Assembly (NCBI GenBank): GCA_018716975.1 | Contig: DVJE01000018.1 | Location: 62,001 to 126,000 of the forward strand | Direction: 5' to 3' | Length of the DNA: 64,000 bases | Source: Candidatus Gallacutalibacter stercoravium | GTDB taxonomy: Bacteria > Bacillota > Clostridia > Oscillospirales > Acutalibacteraceae | In this document: in pieces, positions 25,229 through 34,078 of the stretch | Layout of the letters: each line of letters begins with the position of its first letter | Numbering within the stretch: the first letter of the stretch is position 1 | Notes under the pieces: generated by a model | Database searches by the model: none | Told to the model about the DNA's origin: nothing | Seen by the model: the letters and a program-made list of their open reading frames with translations, nothing else | Program-made: the position numbers and the translations under genes

Positions 25229-25948
25229 ATGGAAAAACCCTTTGTTGTTTGCCATATGCTTGCTTCCTTAGATGGAAAAATCGACGGGGCCTTTTTCGGC
25301 GCGCCGGAAACAGCCCCCGCCCTCAAGGCCTATGGGGAGCTGCGGGGCTTTTACGATTGCCACGCCACCCTTTACGGCACCACAACCATGCTGGGCGGCT
25401 ATGCCGACGGCCCTGCCCCCGCGCTGCCGGAGGGAGGGGCGGGCTATCCTAAGGAAGATTATGTAAACGTGGACGGGCGCGCGCTGGGCAACTATATCGT
25501 CTCGGTGGATTCCAAAGGGGCGCTGGGTTGGCACGCGAATACCATTGAGAAAAAGGGCCGCGCCAAGGCCCACGTTATCGAGGTGCTCACCGAGCAGGTA
25601 ACCCCGGCCTACTTGCGGTATCTGCGAAGCTTTGGCATTTCTTACCTTTTTGCGGGCAAGCAAACAATTGATTGCGCTTTGGCGTTACATAAGCTGAAAA
25701 AATTGTTCGCTATCGATCGTTTAATGATCGCCGGCGGCGGCACCGTCAACTGGTCCTTTTTGCAAGAGGGGCTCATCGACGAGCTGAGCCTGGTTATCGC
25801 CCCGGTGGCGGACGGCGGCACAACCGCTGTTTCTATTTTTGAGCGGGCGGATTTTTTGCCTGCGGGCCAACCGGTAGCCTTTGCTTTAAAAGAGGCGAAG
25901 GCCGTTGACAAAGACAGCCTGTGGCTGCGGTATGAAACCAAGCGTTAA
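25229..25948 (+). CDS. RibD C-terminal/dihydrofolate reductase family protein
   Basis: A 239-residue reductase of the RibD_C/DHFR-like fold. 'CHMLASLDGKIDG' forms the first nucleotide-binding strand and helix, and 'LMIAGGGTVNWSFLQEGLIDELSL' the second. Such stand-alone proteins reduce deaminated pyrimidines or unknown carbonyl substrates with NADPH. It lacks the deaminase half of true RibD. An intrinsic terminator follows. Confidence 0.88.
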   Translation: MEKPFVVCHMLASLDGKIDGAFFGAPETAPALKAYGELRGFYDCHATLYGTTTMLGGYADGPAPALPEGGAGYPKEDYVNVDGRALGNYIVSVDSKGALGWHANTIEKKGRAKAHVIEVLTEQVTPAYLRYLRSFGISYLFAGKQTIDCALALHKLKKLFAIDRLMIAGGGTVNWSFLQEGLIDELSLVIAPVADGGTTAVSIFERADFLPAGQPVAFALKEAKAVDKDSLWLRYETKR

Positions 25949-25963
25949 CGCAAAGCCCAATAA

Positions 25964-25997
25964 AAACAGCAGGAAAAGCCCCTGCTGTTTTTTATTT
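25964..25997 (+). terminator. Intrinsic terminator after the RibD-like gene
   Basis: AAACAGCAGG pairs with CCTGCTGTTT, followed by TTTATTTT. Confidence 0.85.
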
Positions 25998-26083
25998 TGT
26001 GCGCCAAGCGGGGGCTGAATCAACGGGAGCGCATGGCCCTCGCCGGCGCGCCGCTCGCCCCGTTTATCCGTCGCTTGGCGAAA

Positions 26084-26157
26084 CCTAAGTATAAACCCCA
26101 GCGTTCAAACTGCATAACGAACGGAAACTTCTGATCTTCCGTACGGCCGGTTATAAT
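26084..26157 (+). promoter_or_regulatory. Shared redox-regulon promoter, copy C
   Basis: ACTTCT (26127-26132) and TATAAT (26152-26157) are 19 bases apart. CAAACTGCATAACGAACGG precedes ACTTCT, matching copy B nearly base for base. CCTAAGTATAAAC lies 14 bases further upstream than in copies A and B. It precedes the aldo/keto reductase pseudogene. Confidence 0.72.
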
Positions 26158-26191
26158 AAGTTTAGAAACCATGGGAAGGAAGATGCGGGTT

Positions 26192-27024
26192 ATGGAATAT
26201 GCAACATTAAACAACGGCGTAAAAATGCCCATGCTGGGCTACGGCGTATATCAGGTGAGCAACGAGGAATGCGAGCGCTGCGTGCTAGACGCTATTGCGG
26301 TGGGTTACCGCGCCATCGATACCGCCCAATCCTACGGCAACGAAGAGGCGGTGGGCAGCGCAGTTGCAAAGTGCGGCGTGCCCAGAAACGAGCTCTTTCT
26401 TACCACCAAGGTGTGGATCTCCAACGCCGGGTATGAAGCGGCCAAAGCATCCATCGATAAGTCGCTGCAAAAGCTCAAAACCGATTACATCGATTTGCTG
26501 CTGATCCACCAGCCCTTCGGCGATTATTACGGAACTTACCGCGCCATGGAGGAGGCCTATCAGGCGGGCAAGCTGCGGGCCATCGGCGTTAGCAACTTTT
26601 ATCCCGACCGGCTTATCGATCTGTGCCAGTTCGTAGAAGTTCCCCCGGCGGTTAACCAGGTGGAAACCCATGTGTTCCATCAGCAGCAAACCGCCCATGC
26701 GTATATGAAAAAGTACGGCGTGCAGCATGAATCCTGGGGCCCCTTTGCCGAAGGCCGCAGCTGACCGGGATCGGAGGCAAATACGGCAAATCCGCCGCCC
26801 AAACGGCCCTGCGTTTTTTGCTGCAAAGCGATGTGGTGGTAATCCCCAAATCCACCCACCGGCAGCGCATGGAGCAAAACCTAGATGTGTTTGACTTTGC
26901 CCTTAGCGAAGAGGACATGGCGGCCATCCGCGCGGTGGACGAGGGCGAAAGCCTGTTCTTTTCCCACTACGACCCGGCTACGGTGGAAATGCTCACCAAT
27001 ATGGGCAAAACCCGAAAGGTTTAA
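26192..27024 (+). pseudogene. Aldo/keto reductase, frameshifted
   Basis: The first 191 residues from ATG 26192 are an intact AKR N-terminal part with 'AIDTAQSYG', 'LTTKVWI' and 'LLIHQPFGD'. The frame stops just after 'WGPFAEGRS' at 26764. In another frame the homology continues at once with 'LTGIGGKYGKSAAQTALRFLL', 'VIPKSTHRQRMEQNLDVFDF' and a normal C-terminus to 27024. The usual sequence between EGR and LTGIG is missing, so a short out-of-frame deletion near 26757-26763 broke the gene. The rest is well conserved, so the lesion looks recent. Assembly error is a possible alternative. Confidence 0.85.
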
Positions 27025-27061
27025 AAAGCAAGCCCCCTTTTGTAAGAAAGGAGTTTCTGCC

Positions 27062-27772
27062 ATGAAAGGTTTTAAAAAAATATTGGCCGCGGCGTTGGCC
27101 GTAGCCGCGCTTTCGCTTAGCGCCTGCGGGAACGGCGGCGGGGCGCAAAGCGCGCAGCCCTCTTCTGCTCCTGCCGCCGAGGCGGCGGGCAGCCAGCAGG
27201 ATCAAAGCCAAGAGCCCGCCCCGGCAAACGGCGGCAACATCTTAATCGCCTACTTTACCGCAGCCGAAAACAGCGGCGTAGACGCGATTGCCTCCGCCAG
27301 TTACACCACCATAAACGGCCAGGCGGTGGGCCGCATCCGCGCTGTGGCCGATATGATCCAACAAAACGTGGGCGGCGATCTGTTCTCAATACGCACTGCG
27401 GTAGTTTACCCGGCGGACGGCGGGGCGCTTATCGACTACGCGGCCCAGGAGCAGGACCAAGACGCCCGGCCGGAGCTCACCTCTCACATTGAAAACCTCG
27501 ATCAATACGACACTGTTTTTATCGGTTACCCCAACTGGTGGGCCGACATGCCCCAGGCGCTTTACAGCTTTTTTGACGAATACGATTTTTCGGGCAAAAC
27601 CATCGTCCCCTTTAACGTGCACAACGGCAGCCGCTTTTCGCGCACCATTGAAACCATCCAGGAGCTGGAGCCAAACGCCACGGTAATAGAAAACGGCTTT
27701 ACCGTTAATGAACAAAACGTGGCCCAAGCCGCAGCAGACGTGGCTTCCTGGTTGGAGGGGCTGGGCTACTAA
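27062..27772 (+). CDS. Flavodoxin-like lipoprotein C
   Basis: A 236-residue lipoprotein with signal MKGFKKILAAALAVAALSL and lipobox LSAC, a short Gln/Ala/Pro-rich linker and a flavodoxin-like domain ('NILIAYFTAAENSGVDAIA', 'GGDLFSIRT', 'FIGYPNWWADMPQAL', 'DFSGKTIVPFNVHNGSRFS'). It is a close relative of lipoprotein B and shares its altered phosphate loop. It follows the broken reductase by 37 bases with a strong AAGGAG site. Confidence 0.87.
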   Translation: MKGFKKILAAALAVAALSLSACGNGGGAQSAQPSSAPAAEAAGSQQDQSQEPAPANGGNILIAYFTAAENSGVDAIASASYTTINGQAVGRIRAVADMIQQNVGGDLFSIRTAVVYPADGGALIDYAAQEQDQDARPELTSHIENLDQYDTVFIGYPNWWADMPQALYSFFDEYDFSGKTIVPFNVHNGSRFSRTIETIQELEPNATVIENGFTVNEQNVAQAAADVASWLEGLGY

Positions 27773-27784
27773 GGGGGCGGCGGT

Positions 27785-28735
27785 ATGAAAAGAAAGCGAG
27801 AAAAACAAAAAGCCCTGGGCTCCTTTGCCCGGCATCTGTGCGCTATCTTGGCACTGGCTTGCATGGTTTGCCTAGGGGCTGGGTTTGCCGGTTGTTCCTC
27901 CGGCGGCGCTAACGGCGGTTTAGAAAGCGGTTCCAACAGCGGTCTGAACAGCGGTTTGAACAGCGGGGCGGACGGGAGCCTGGTTGGGGAGGAAACCCAG
28001 CAGCCGGAGCCAACGGCGGCGCGGCCTACTGGCCTGGTGGCGCAACAGGTTCTGCAACACGAAACGGGCGCCATCCACTACAGCTACTATTTGCCAGAGG
28101 ATTACGACGAAAACCGGCAATACCCCATGATGGTGGTTATGCCCGGCTATGATATGATGTGGTTCGGCGAGGATTCGGCCGGCGCCAACCTGAATTGGCG
28201 CGGATTTGTTTGTTGGACGGAGCTGGATGAGGATATGATTGTGGTATCCGCCCAGCTGACCGATTGGCATGAAACCTCCGCCCAGCAGGCCGTGGCGCTC
28301 ACCGAATATTTTTTGCAAAACTTCTCGGTGGATCCGAAGCGCGTTTACGCGGCGGGCTACTCCGCCGGGGGAGAAACTATGTCGCAGGCGGTGGCCATGC
28401 GGCCCGACCTGTATGCGGCCTACCTGCACGGCGCTTCCCAATGGGACGGGGCGTTTGACCCCGTTGCGCAAAACCGGGTAGCGGTTTATATCTTTATGGC
28501 GGAGGGCGACGAATACTACGGCTCCCAGCGGGCCCGGGATGCCTACGACAAGTTGCATGCGGCCTATGAGGCGCTGGGCTGGACGCAAGAAGAGATAGAC
28601 GACGTTTTGCAGCTGCAAATTCCCAACAATGCCTATTTTAACCAAAGGGGCATTACCGGCAACTACCACGGCGGCGCCAACATCTTGTTTGAAGACGCAT
28701 CTATTTTAAACTGGATTGTTTCTCACAGCAAATAA
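27785..28735 (+). CDS. Lipoprotein esterase/peptidase-like hydrolase
   Basis: A 316-residue lipoprotein: a long basic n-region (MKRKREKQK), hydrophobic core and lipobox FAGC, then a Gly/Asn/Ser linker with 'NSGLNSGLNSG' repeats encoded by 12-bp tandem units. The alpha/beta hydrolase domain has 'YAAGYSAGGETM' as nucleophile elbow and 'MAEGDEYYG' as acid region, like PHB-depolymerase/feruloyl-esterase-type proteins. The substrate is unknown. It is the second lipoprotein hydrolase of the island. Confidence 0.83.
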   Translation: MKRKREKQKALGSFARHLCAILALACMVCLGAGFAGCSSGGANGGLESGSNSGLNSGLNSGADGSLVGEETQQPEPTAARPTGLVAQQVLQHETGAIHYSYYLPEDYDENRQYPMMVVMPGYDMMWFGEDSAGANLNWRGFVCWTELDEDMIVVSAQLTDWHETSAQQAVALTEYFLQNFSVDPKRVYAAGYSAGGETMSQAVAMRPDLYAAYLHGASQWDGAFDPVAQNRVAVYIFMAEGDEYYGSQRARDAYDKLHAAYEALGWTQEEIDDVLQLQIPNNAYFNQRGITGNYHGGANILFEDASILNWIVSHSK

Positions 28736-28779
28736 AGGCCAACCGGCCGAAAAACGGCAAAGAAAAAGGAGAGCGGACG

Positions 28780-29415
28780 ATGCAAGTCTTACTGGTTAAC
28801 GGCAGCCCGCACAAAGAGGGTTGCACCTATACGGCTTTAGGCGAGGTGGCCAAGGCCTTGCGTGAAAACGGCATAGGCGCAAAGATTTTTTGGATTGCGA
28901 GCAAGCCCCTTGCCGGCTGCACCGCTTGCCACAAATGCGCCCGGCTCAACCGGTGCGTCTTTGCAGACACGGTGAACGAATTTTTACAGCTGGCTTTGGA
29001 TTACGACGGGTTTGTGTTCGGCACGCCGGTGCATTGGGGCGGGGCCACGGGCGCGATTACCTCCTTTTTAGACAGGGCTTTTTACGCCGATTTAAACGGC
29101 GGCGGCAGGCGCTTTTTGCTCAAACCGGCGGCGACGGTTATCTCTGCCCGCCGGGCGGGCACCACCGCCACCTGGGATCAGCTCAACAAGTATTTTGGCC
29201 TGATGCAAATGCCCATCGTCACCTCGCGCTATTGGAACATGGTGCACGGCGCTAACCCCCGGCAGGTTGCGCAGGATCTGGAAGGGATGCAAACCATGCG
29301 GGTGTTGGGCCGCAACATGGCCTATTTTCTTAAATGCAAAGAGGCGGGCGGCAAGCTGGGGGTAGAAATGCCGCCGCAGGAGCCGCTGGTTTTTACAAAT
29401 TTTATTCGCGAATAA
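28780..29415 (+). CDS. Iron-sulfur flavoprotein-like NAD(P)H oxidoreductase
   Basis: A 211-residue flavodoxin-fold protein starting 'VLLVNGSPHKEGCTYTAL', the FMN phosphate loop of NADPH-dependent FMN reductases. A compact C-x2-C-x2-C-x5-C motif (GCTACHKCARLNRC) is the cluster motif of archaeal/clostridial iron-sulfur flavoproteins. 'FGTPVHWGGATGAITSFLDRAFY' is also typical. It is cytoplasmic, unlike the lipoprotein flavodoxins nearby, and closes the redox island. Confidence 0.9.
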   Translation: MQVLLVNGSPHKEGCTYTALGEVAKALRENGIGAKIFWIASKPLAGCTACHKCARLNRCVFADTVNEFLQLALDYDGFVFGTPVHWGGATGAITSFLDRAFYADLNGGGRRFLLKPAATVISARRAGTTATWDQLNKYFGLMQMPIVTSRYWNMVHGANPRQVAQDLEGMQTMRVLGRNMAYFLKCKEAGGKLGVEMPPQEPLVFTNFIRE

Positions 29416-29420
29416 AAAGG

Positions 29421-29453
29421 GCGGCTACCCATATAAAACAATGGGCGGCCGCT
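29421..29453 (+). terminator. Possible terminator (weak)
   Basis: GCGGC-CCCAT and ATGGG-GCCGC can pair with small bulges, but only a short T-run follows. Confidence 0.35.
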
Positions 29454-29535
29454 TTCTGCCCAACAGGGCGCTTTGGGCCGCCGCGCCCCCAAAGAAGCAT
29501 AACCAGAAGGTATGTTTGTGTATAAAGAAAAAGTA

Positions 29536-29565
29536 TTAGACAGGCCTTACGGCCGATAGTATTCT
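29536..29565 (+). promoter_or_regulatory. Candidate promoter of the MoxR operon
   Basis: TTAGAC and TATTCT with an 18-base spacer that contains a GGCC-TTAC-GGCC dyad. It lies about 85 bases before the MoxR start. Confidence 0.35.
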
Positions 29566-29649
29566 AATAAGAGAGGCCGCTTTGCTTTTTTGAATTTACC
29601 GGCGGCGGCTGGCGACATAATTTTTATTGGTTTACGGCAGGTGATATGG

Positions 29650-30600
29650 ATGGAAAAACTGTTTGTACCGGTGCAAAAGGTGATTGAGCAAGTCAACCGG
29701 GTGATTTTGGGCAAGGAGCGGGAAGTGCGCGAGATTATGCTGGCCTTTTTGGCCAACGGCCACGTTCTGCTGGAGGATATCCCCGGCGTGGGCAAAACCA
29801 CCCTGGCGCTGGCGTTTTCTCGCGCGATGGAGCTGGAATACCGGCGGATACAATTTACGCCGGACGTTTTGCCGTCGGATTTGACCGGCTTTTCCATCTA
29901 CCGGCGCGACAAGGAGCGGTTTGTTTACCAAAAGGGCAGCGTGTTTTGCAATTTGCTGCTGGCCGATGAGTTAAACCGCACCTCGCCCAAAACCCAGTCG
30001 GCCCTGCTGGAGGTTATGGAAGAACGGAAGGTGACGGTGGAGGGGATTACCCGAAGCGTTCCCTCCCCTTTTTTGGTGATCGCCACCCAAAACCCATCCG
30101 GCGCCGCAGGCACCCAGTCTCTGCCCGAGGCCCAGGTGGATAGGTTTACCGCCAGCCTGTCGATTGGGTACCCAGATTTTGAAAGCGAGCTTTCTATGGC
30201 CATGGGGGTGAGCGCCCGCAGCCGGGTGGAGCCGATACAGCCGGTGATGGATAGGGCCTTGCTGTTGCAGGCCCAAGAGGCCGCTAGCGGGGTGTATCTT
30301 GGCGAACCCGTTTCCCGCTATTTGGTGGAGCTTGTGCGCGCCACCCGAGAGCACCGGCTCTTAGCGCGGGGCGCAAGCCCGCGGGCAACCATCGCCTTGG
30401 TGCGCATGGCGCGGGCCGCCGCTTGGCTGGAGGGGCGCGGCTTTGTAACGCCGGGGGATGTGGCCGGGCAGTTCCCCTATGTGATTCGCCACCGGTTGCT
30501 GTTAAACAACGCCGCCAGAATGGAACATATGGAAAAGGCGGCCGTAATAGAAGAGATCCTTTCTTCTGTGCCAAGGCCGCCTATGGGAAAAGAACGATGA
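29650..30600 (+). CDS. MoxR family AAA+ ATPase
   Basis: A MoxR-type AAA+ chaperone of about 316 residues. Walker A is 'GVGKTTLALAFSR', Walker B 'LLADELNRTSPKTQSALLEVMEE', and sensor 1 lies in 'VIATQNP'. Such proteins activate partner VWA or DUF58 proteins and membrane enzymes. The next genes encode DUF58 and a transglutaminase-like membrane protein, the standard trio. ATG at 29650 is preferred over upstream in-frame codons because it begins the conserved 'VIEQVNRVILGKE' region. The gene overlaps the next by ATGA. Confidence 0.93.
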   Translation: MEKLFVPVQKVIEQVNRVILGKEREVREIMLAFLANGHVLLEDIPGVGKTTLALAFSRAMELEYRRIQFTPDVLPSDLTGFSIYRRDKERFVYQKGSVFCNLLLADELNRTSPKTQSALLEVMEERKVTVEGITRSVPSPFLVIATQNPSGAAGTQSLPEAQVDRFTASLSIGYPDFESELSMAMGVSARSRVEPIQPVMDRALLLQAQEAASGVYLGEPVSRYLVELVRATREHRLLARGASPRATIALVRMARAAAWLEGRGFVTPGDVAGQFPYVIRHRLLLNNAARMEHMEKAAVIEEILSSVPRPPMGKER

Positions 30601-31661
30601 AAAAGCTGCTGTTTTTATTGCTGATTGCCCTTACATGGTATTTGGCCGCCATGTATCATTTGCTGTCTTTAATGGTTTTGGCGGTGGCGGAGCTTTTGCT
30701 TTGGCTGGGCATGTTTGTCCTATCCCGGTATTTTAAAAGGCATATCAGCGCCGGCTTTCCCGGGGAGTGGGTTGTGGTGCAAAAGGGGCAAAAAACCCCG
30801 TGCCCCTTTGCGCTGCAAAATACGGGGCGTCTGCCGGGCGGGAGAATCCGCATTCGCTTTTCTTGGGCCTATTGGAACATGGCGGGCGAAAAATCCGGGT
30901 ATTTGTACGGCGGCGTAGAAGGCGGCAAGCAAACGCCGCCGCAGTTTTATCTAAACGCCCCATGGTGCGGTATGCTCACCGTTGGTATAGCCAGCGCCCA
31001 GGCTTACGATTACCTATCTCTATTCCACGCGCGGCTCAAGGCGAAGGGGGAACTGCGCGTTGCCGTACTGCCGCAGGGGGAGGCCGTGAAGGTGGCGCTG
31101 TCCCGCGGGTTTGGAGATCAGCCGGGTTGGGAAGAAGAGGCTTTTGGGGCGGCGGGGAACGGCGGCGGAGAGGTGCGCCAGCTGCGGGAATACGCGGCGG
31201 GGGATTCCTACCGCCAGATCCACTGGAACCAAACGGCGCGTATGGACGAGCTTTGGGTAAAAGAACGGCAGCCCGAGCAAGAGCGGGCCGTATTTGTATA
31301 TTTGGATTTGCGCTCTTCTAAGCGGCGGGAGGCAAAAGAGCTCAACGCCTTTTTTGAAGTGCTCTTTGCTTTAACGGCGGGGCTGCTGCAAGCCCGCCTT
31401 TGCGCCCATATTTTGTGGAAGGAGCCCGGCGGCGTTTCCGTCGGTATGGCGGTAAACAGCATGGAGGATTGCCGCGCCATGCTGCTGCGTTTGTATCAAA
31501 GCGCCAGCATCCCGGACGGCAACAGCGAAGACTTTGCCGAAAAAGAAACCGGGCTTTGCCTGGATTTAAAATTAACGCTGTATGAAAAAGGCCGGCTGGT
31601 TTTTCGCTTTTCGCAAGAAAATTATCAAGAGGAATTAAAGCAGTTGGTGCTCATCCTTTAA
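30597..31661 (+). CDS. DUF58 domain membrane protein
   Basis: A 354-residue protein with two N-terminal membrane segments (about 1-42) and a cytoplasmic DUF58 domain. It contains the family motif 'REYAAGDSYRQIHWNQTARMDELWVKE'. It is the usual partner of MoxR ATPases and may link chaperone activity to the envelope. It starts by ATGA overlap with moxR, so translation is coupled. Confidence 0.9.
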   Translation: MKKLLFLLLIALTWYLAAMYHLLSLMVLAVAELLLWLGMFVLSRYFKRHISAGFPGEWVVVQKGQKTPCPFALQNTGRLPGGRIRIRFSWAYWNMAGEKSGYLYGGVEGGKQTPPQFYLNAPWCGMLTVGIASAQAYDYLSLFHARLKAKGELRVAVLPQGEAVKVALSRGFGDQPGWEEEAFGAAGNGGGEVRQLREYAAGDSYRQIHWNQTARMDELWVKERQPEQERAVFVYLDLRSSKRREAKELNAFFEVLFALTAGLLQARLCAHILWKEPGGVSVGMAVNSMEDCRAMLLRLYQSASIPDGNSEDFAEKETGLCLDLKLTLYEKGRLVFRFSQENYQEELKQLVLIL

Positions 31662-31677
31662 CGCGGGAGGTGCGGGT

Positions 31678-33966
31678 GTGAAGCAAGAGAGGCAAAAAGT
31701 TATTACAGGTGAAACGCAAAAGAGAAACGGCGGCTGCTCCGGCTTTGACCTGCTCTTTCTCTTAACAGCCGCCTTCGGCCTGGTGCTTTTGTTACGCAAC
31801 GCCGGCGGCGTCCGCTTTCAGCTGTGGGCGGCGCCCCTTGCGGCGCTGCCGGGCGCACTTCTTTGGTATCTGCGCCGCCGCAAAAGCGCCAAGCAGCTTT
31901 GGGCGGCTTTTTTTACCCTGGCGGCGGGTTGCCTGCTGCCGTTGTGCTTTGCCCCGGCGCGCGGCCAAATACAGGCGCTGCTGGCCGCGCTGGCGCAGGC
32001 GCCGGAGAGCGAAGGGGAGGCCCCCGTGTTAACGGGAGCGGTTCTTTTCTTTACAACGCTGCTTTCCTTGGCGGTGTTTTTGTTGGAGCTGGTTTTTCGC
32101 ATCCACTGGCCGATGTATCTGGCCACCACTCTCGCCATGCTGGCGGCGCCGTTTTTGGGCATGGATCCCGGCCTGACGGCGGTTTTTCTGTTTTTTGCCT
32201 TTCAGGTGGCTTTTTGGGTGATGAACGGGGCCCAAAGAAAGGGGCGCAGGGGCCTGTTCGGCCCAGTTCACCCCGCCAAAGGCGCCGGGGGCAGGGCGGC
32301 GGTGGCGGCGGCGCTTGTTGGCGTATTCTTTCTTTCTCTGCTGGCGGTGGGCCAAAACGCTGAACTGTTTTATCAGGCGGCCTATCGGGCGGAGGGCTTT
32401 TTGCAAAGAACCGCCCGGCAAATAAGTGGAACGGCCGCCAATCCGGTGAACGGCGCGGTGAGCCGGGGCAACCTGTATCCCGCGGGAACGGCGCAGCTGG
32501 AAGTTCGCAGCGACCGCTTGCCCACAGAAACGCTGTATTTACGGGGCTTTAGCGGCGGCGATTATGCCGGGGGCGAATGGCTGCCCAATGTGGACGACGC
32601 GCTTTTGGAGCAAATTCATGAAGGCGAGCCGCAAACCGAGAGCCGGTGGCTGAGCAACCAAGATATTTATGAAATGTATTTTTTTATGAACGTTTTGCTA
32701 AGCGAAGGAACGCCGCAATACTCCCGCACCCTTTCGGTGCGCCTGTTGGATGCGCAGAATACCGACCGGTTTGTTCCTTATTTCGGCCGGTCGAGCCGGT
32801 TTACACAAAGTAACAACAACGGCGAGGAAACCTTTCATTACTACCAAAGCGACGAAATGGCGATTGATTGGAATAACTTTAACTGGCAGCTGATGGCAAA
32901 CAGGAACAGCTATTACGAAACGCAAGAGCAATATGCAGCCATGGCGAAGAGCGTTTACACCACGGTGCCGGAGGATCAGGTGCCGCGCCTTGCAGCCTTA
33001 TGCGAGGCGAATCCGCAGCAAAGCTTGCAACAAATTACCGCGTTTATCCTTTACACCCTGCAAACCGGCGCGGCTTATACCAGAACGCCGGGCTTGTTCC
33101 CCGTCAACGCCGATCCGGTGGAGCATTTTCTGTTTGAGGGGCATGCGGGATACTGCCAGCATTTTGCCTCCACGGCGGTTTTGATGTACAGGCTGTACGG
33201 CATACCGGCCCGGTATGCCGCGGGCTACGCGGTTTCGCCCTCGGCGTTTACGCGCCAAGAGGACGGCACCTATCTGGCCGTGGTGACCGATGAATCCGCC
33301 CACGCCTGGCCGGAGATTTTTTTAGAGGATTATGGGTGGGTGCCCGTAGAGGTGACGCCCGCCGTGAACGGCACCGCCGCCGAATATTTGGGGATGGACG
33401 CCGGCGAGCTGGAAGCGATCTTTTCGCCGGGGACGTCGGATTGGATGGACCAATGGAATTTCGATATGCTGCACGGCGCGCAAACTGCTCAAACCGCGCA
33501 AACCGGCGCGGCTGATTCGCAACCGGCGTTTTCGGCCGCCTTGCCCGATGCGCAAACCCTGGCGGTATGCGCGCTGTATGCTGTGTTTTTCTTGGGCGCT
33601 GCATTTTTGATTTACCGGATGTCGCGGTTGCGAAGGATAGAGAGGATGGATATCAGAGCGCTGTTTTCCCGCATCGTAAAAGCCGTAGCCTTTGCCGGCG
33701 CGGCCAAGGAGGCGCTAAGGGCAGAGGAAGATTTGGCCTTGCGCCTGCCCCAATGGGCGCCGGGATTTACCGGGCAGCAGGCGGGCAGGCTTCTGTTCCT
33801 TGTGCAAGAGGCGGCGTTTGGCCCACCGGCGGGGCAAACGCCGGAAGAAGCGCAAAACAAGGAGGATGAAGTGCGGGGGATGTACCGCCAAATTGTGGGG
33901 GAAATATACCAACGCCTGCCGTTTTGGAAAAAGCCGGCCTTTAAATACGGCAAAACCTTTTTGTAA
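31678..33966 (+). CDS. Transglutaminase-like membrane protein (TgpA-type)
   Basis: A 762-residue membrane protein. About six N-terminal hydrophobic segments (to about residue 240) precede an extracytoplasmic part with a transglutaminase-like domain. Its Cys lies in 'GHAGYCQHFAST' (about residue 492), His in 'ESAHAWPEIF' and Asp in 'EDYGWVPVEVTP'. Another membrane segment (about 630-650) and a cytoplasmic tail follow. It fits the MoxR-DUF58-transglutaminase operon; peptide or wall cross-linking or cleavage are proposed roles. Start is GTG with GGGAGG upstream. Confidence 0.9.
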   Translation: MKQERQKVITGETQKRNGGCSGFDLLFLLTAAFGLVLLLRNAGGVRFQLWAAPLAALPGALLWYLRRRKSAKQLWAAFFTLAAGCLLPLCFAPARGQIQALLAALAQAPESEGEAPVLTGAVLFFTTLLSLAVFLLELVFRIHWPMYLATTLAMLAAPFLGMDPGLTAVFLFFAFQVAFWVMNGAQRKGRRGLFGPVHPAKGAGGRAAVAAALVGVFFLSLLAVGQNAELFYQAAYRAEGFLQRTARQISGTAANPVNGAVSRGNLYPAGTAQLEVRSDRLPTETLYLRGFSGGDYAGGEWLPNVDDALLEQIHEGEPQTESRWLSNQDIYEMYFFMNVLLSEGTPQYSRTLSVRLLDAQNTDRFVPYFGRSSRFTQSNNNGEETFHYYQSDEMAIDWNNFNWQLMANRNSYYETQEQYAAMAKSVYTTVPEDQVPRLAALCEANPQQSLQQITAFILYTLQTGAAYTRTPGLFPVNADPVEHFLFEGHAGYCQHFASTAVLMYRLYGIPARYAAGYAVSPSAFTRQEDGTYLAVVTDESAHAWPEIFLEDYGWVPVEVTPAVNGTAAEYLGMDAGELEAIFSPGTSDWMDQWNFDMLHGAQTAQTAQTGAADSQPAFSAALPDAQTLAVCALYAVFFLGAAFLIYRMSRLRRIERMDIRALFSRIVKAVAFAGAAKEALRAEEDLALRLPQWAPGFTGQQAGRLLFLVQEAAFGPPAGQTPEEAQNKEDEVRGMYRQIVGEIYQRLPFWKKPAFKYGKTFL

Positions 33967-33982
33967 GGCGGTTGCCGCATGA

Positions 33983-34051
33983 GTATAAACCTGAAGGTTT
34001 TAGCTGCTTAACCAAGAGAAACTTCTTTTTTCTACCCGCCGCTTTTATAAT
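33983..34051 (+). promoter_or_regulatory. Shared redox-regulon promoter, copy D
   Basis: ACTTCT (34021-34026) and TATAAT (34046-34051) are 19 bases apart. GTATAAAC is followed by AAACCTGAAGGTTT (a dyad) and then AGCTGCTTAACCAAGAG before ACTTCT. It precedes the DUF4405 gene. Confidence 0.7.
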
Positions 34052-34078
34052 AGAGACAAAACCAAAGGAGGGAACGGC

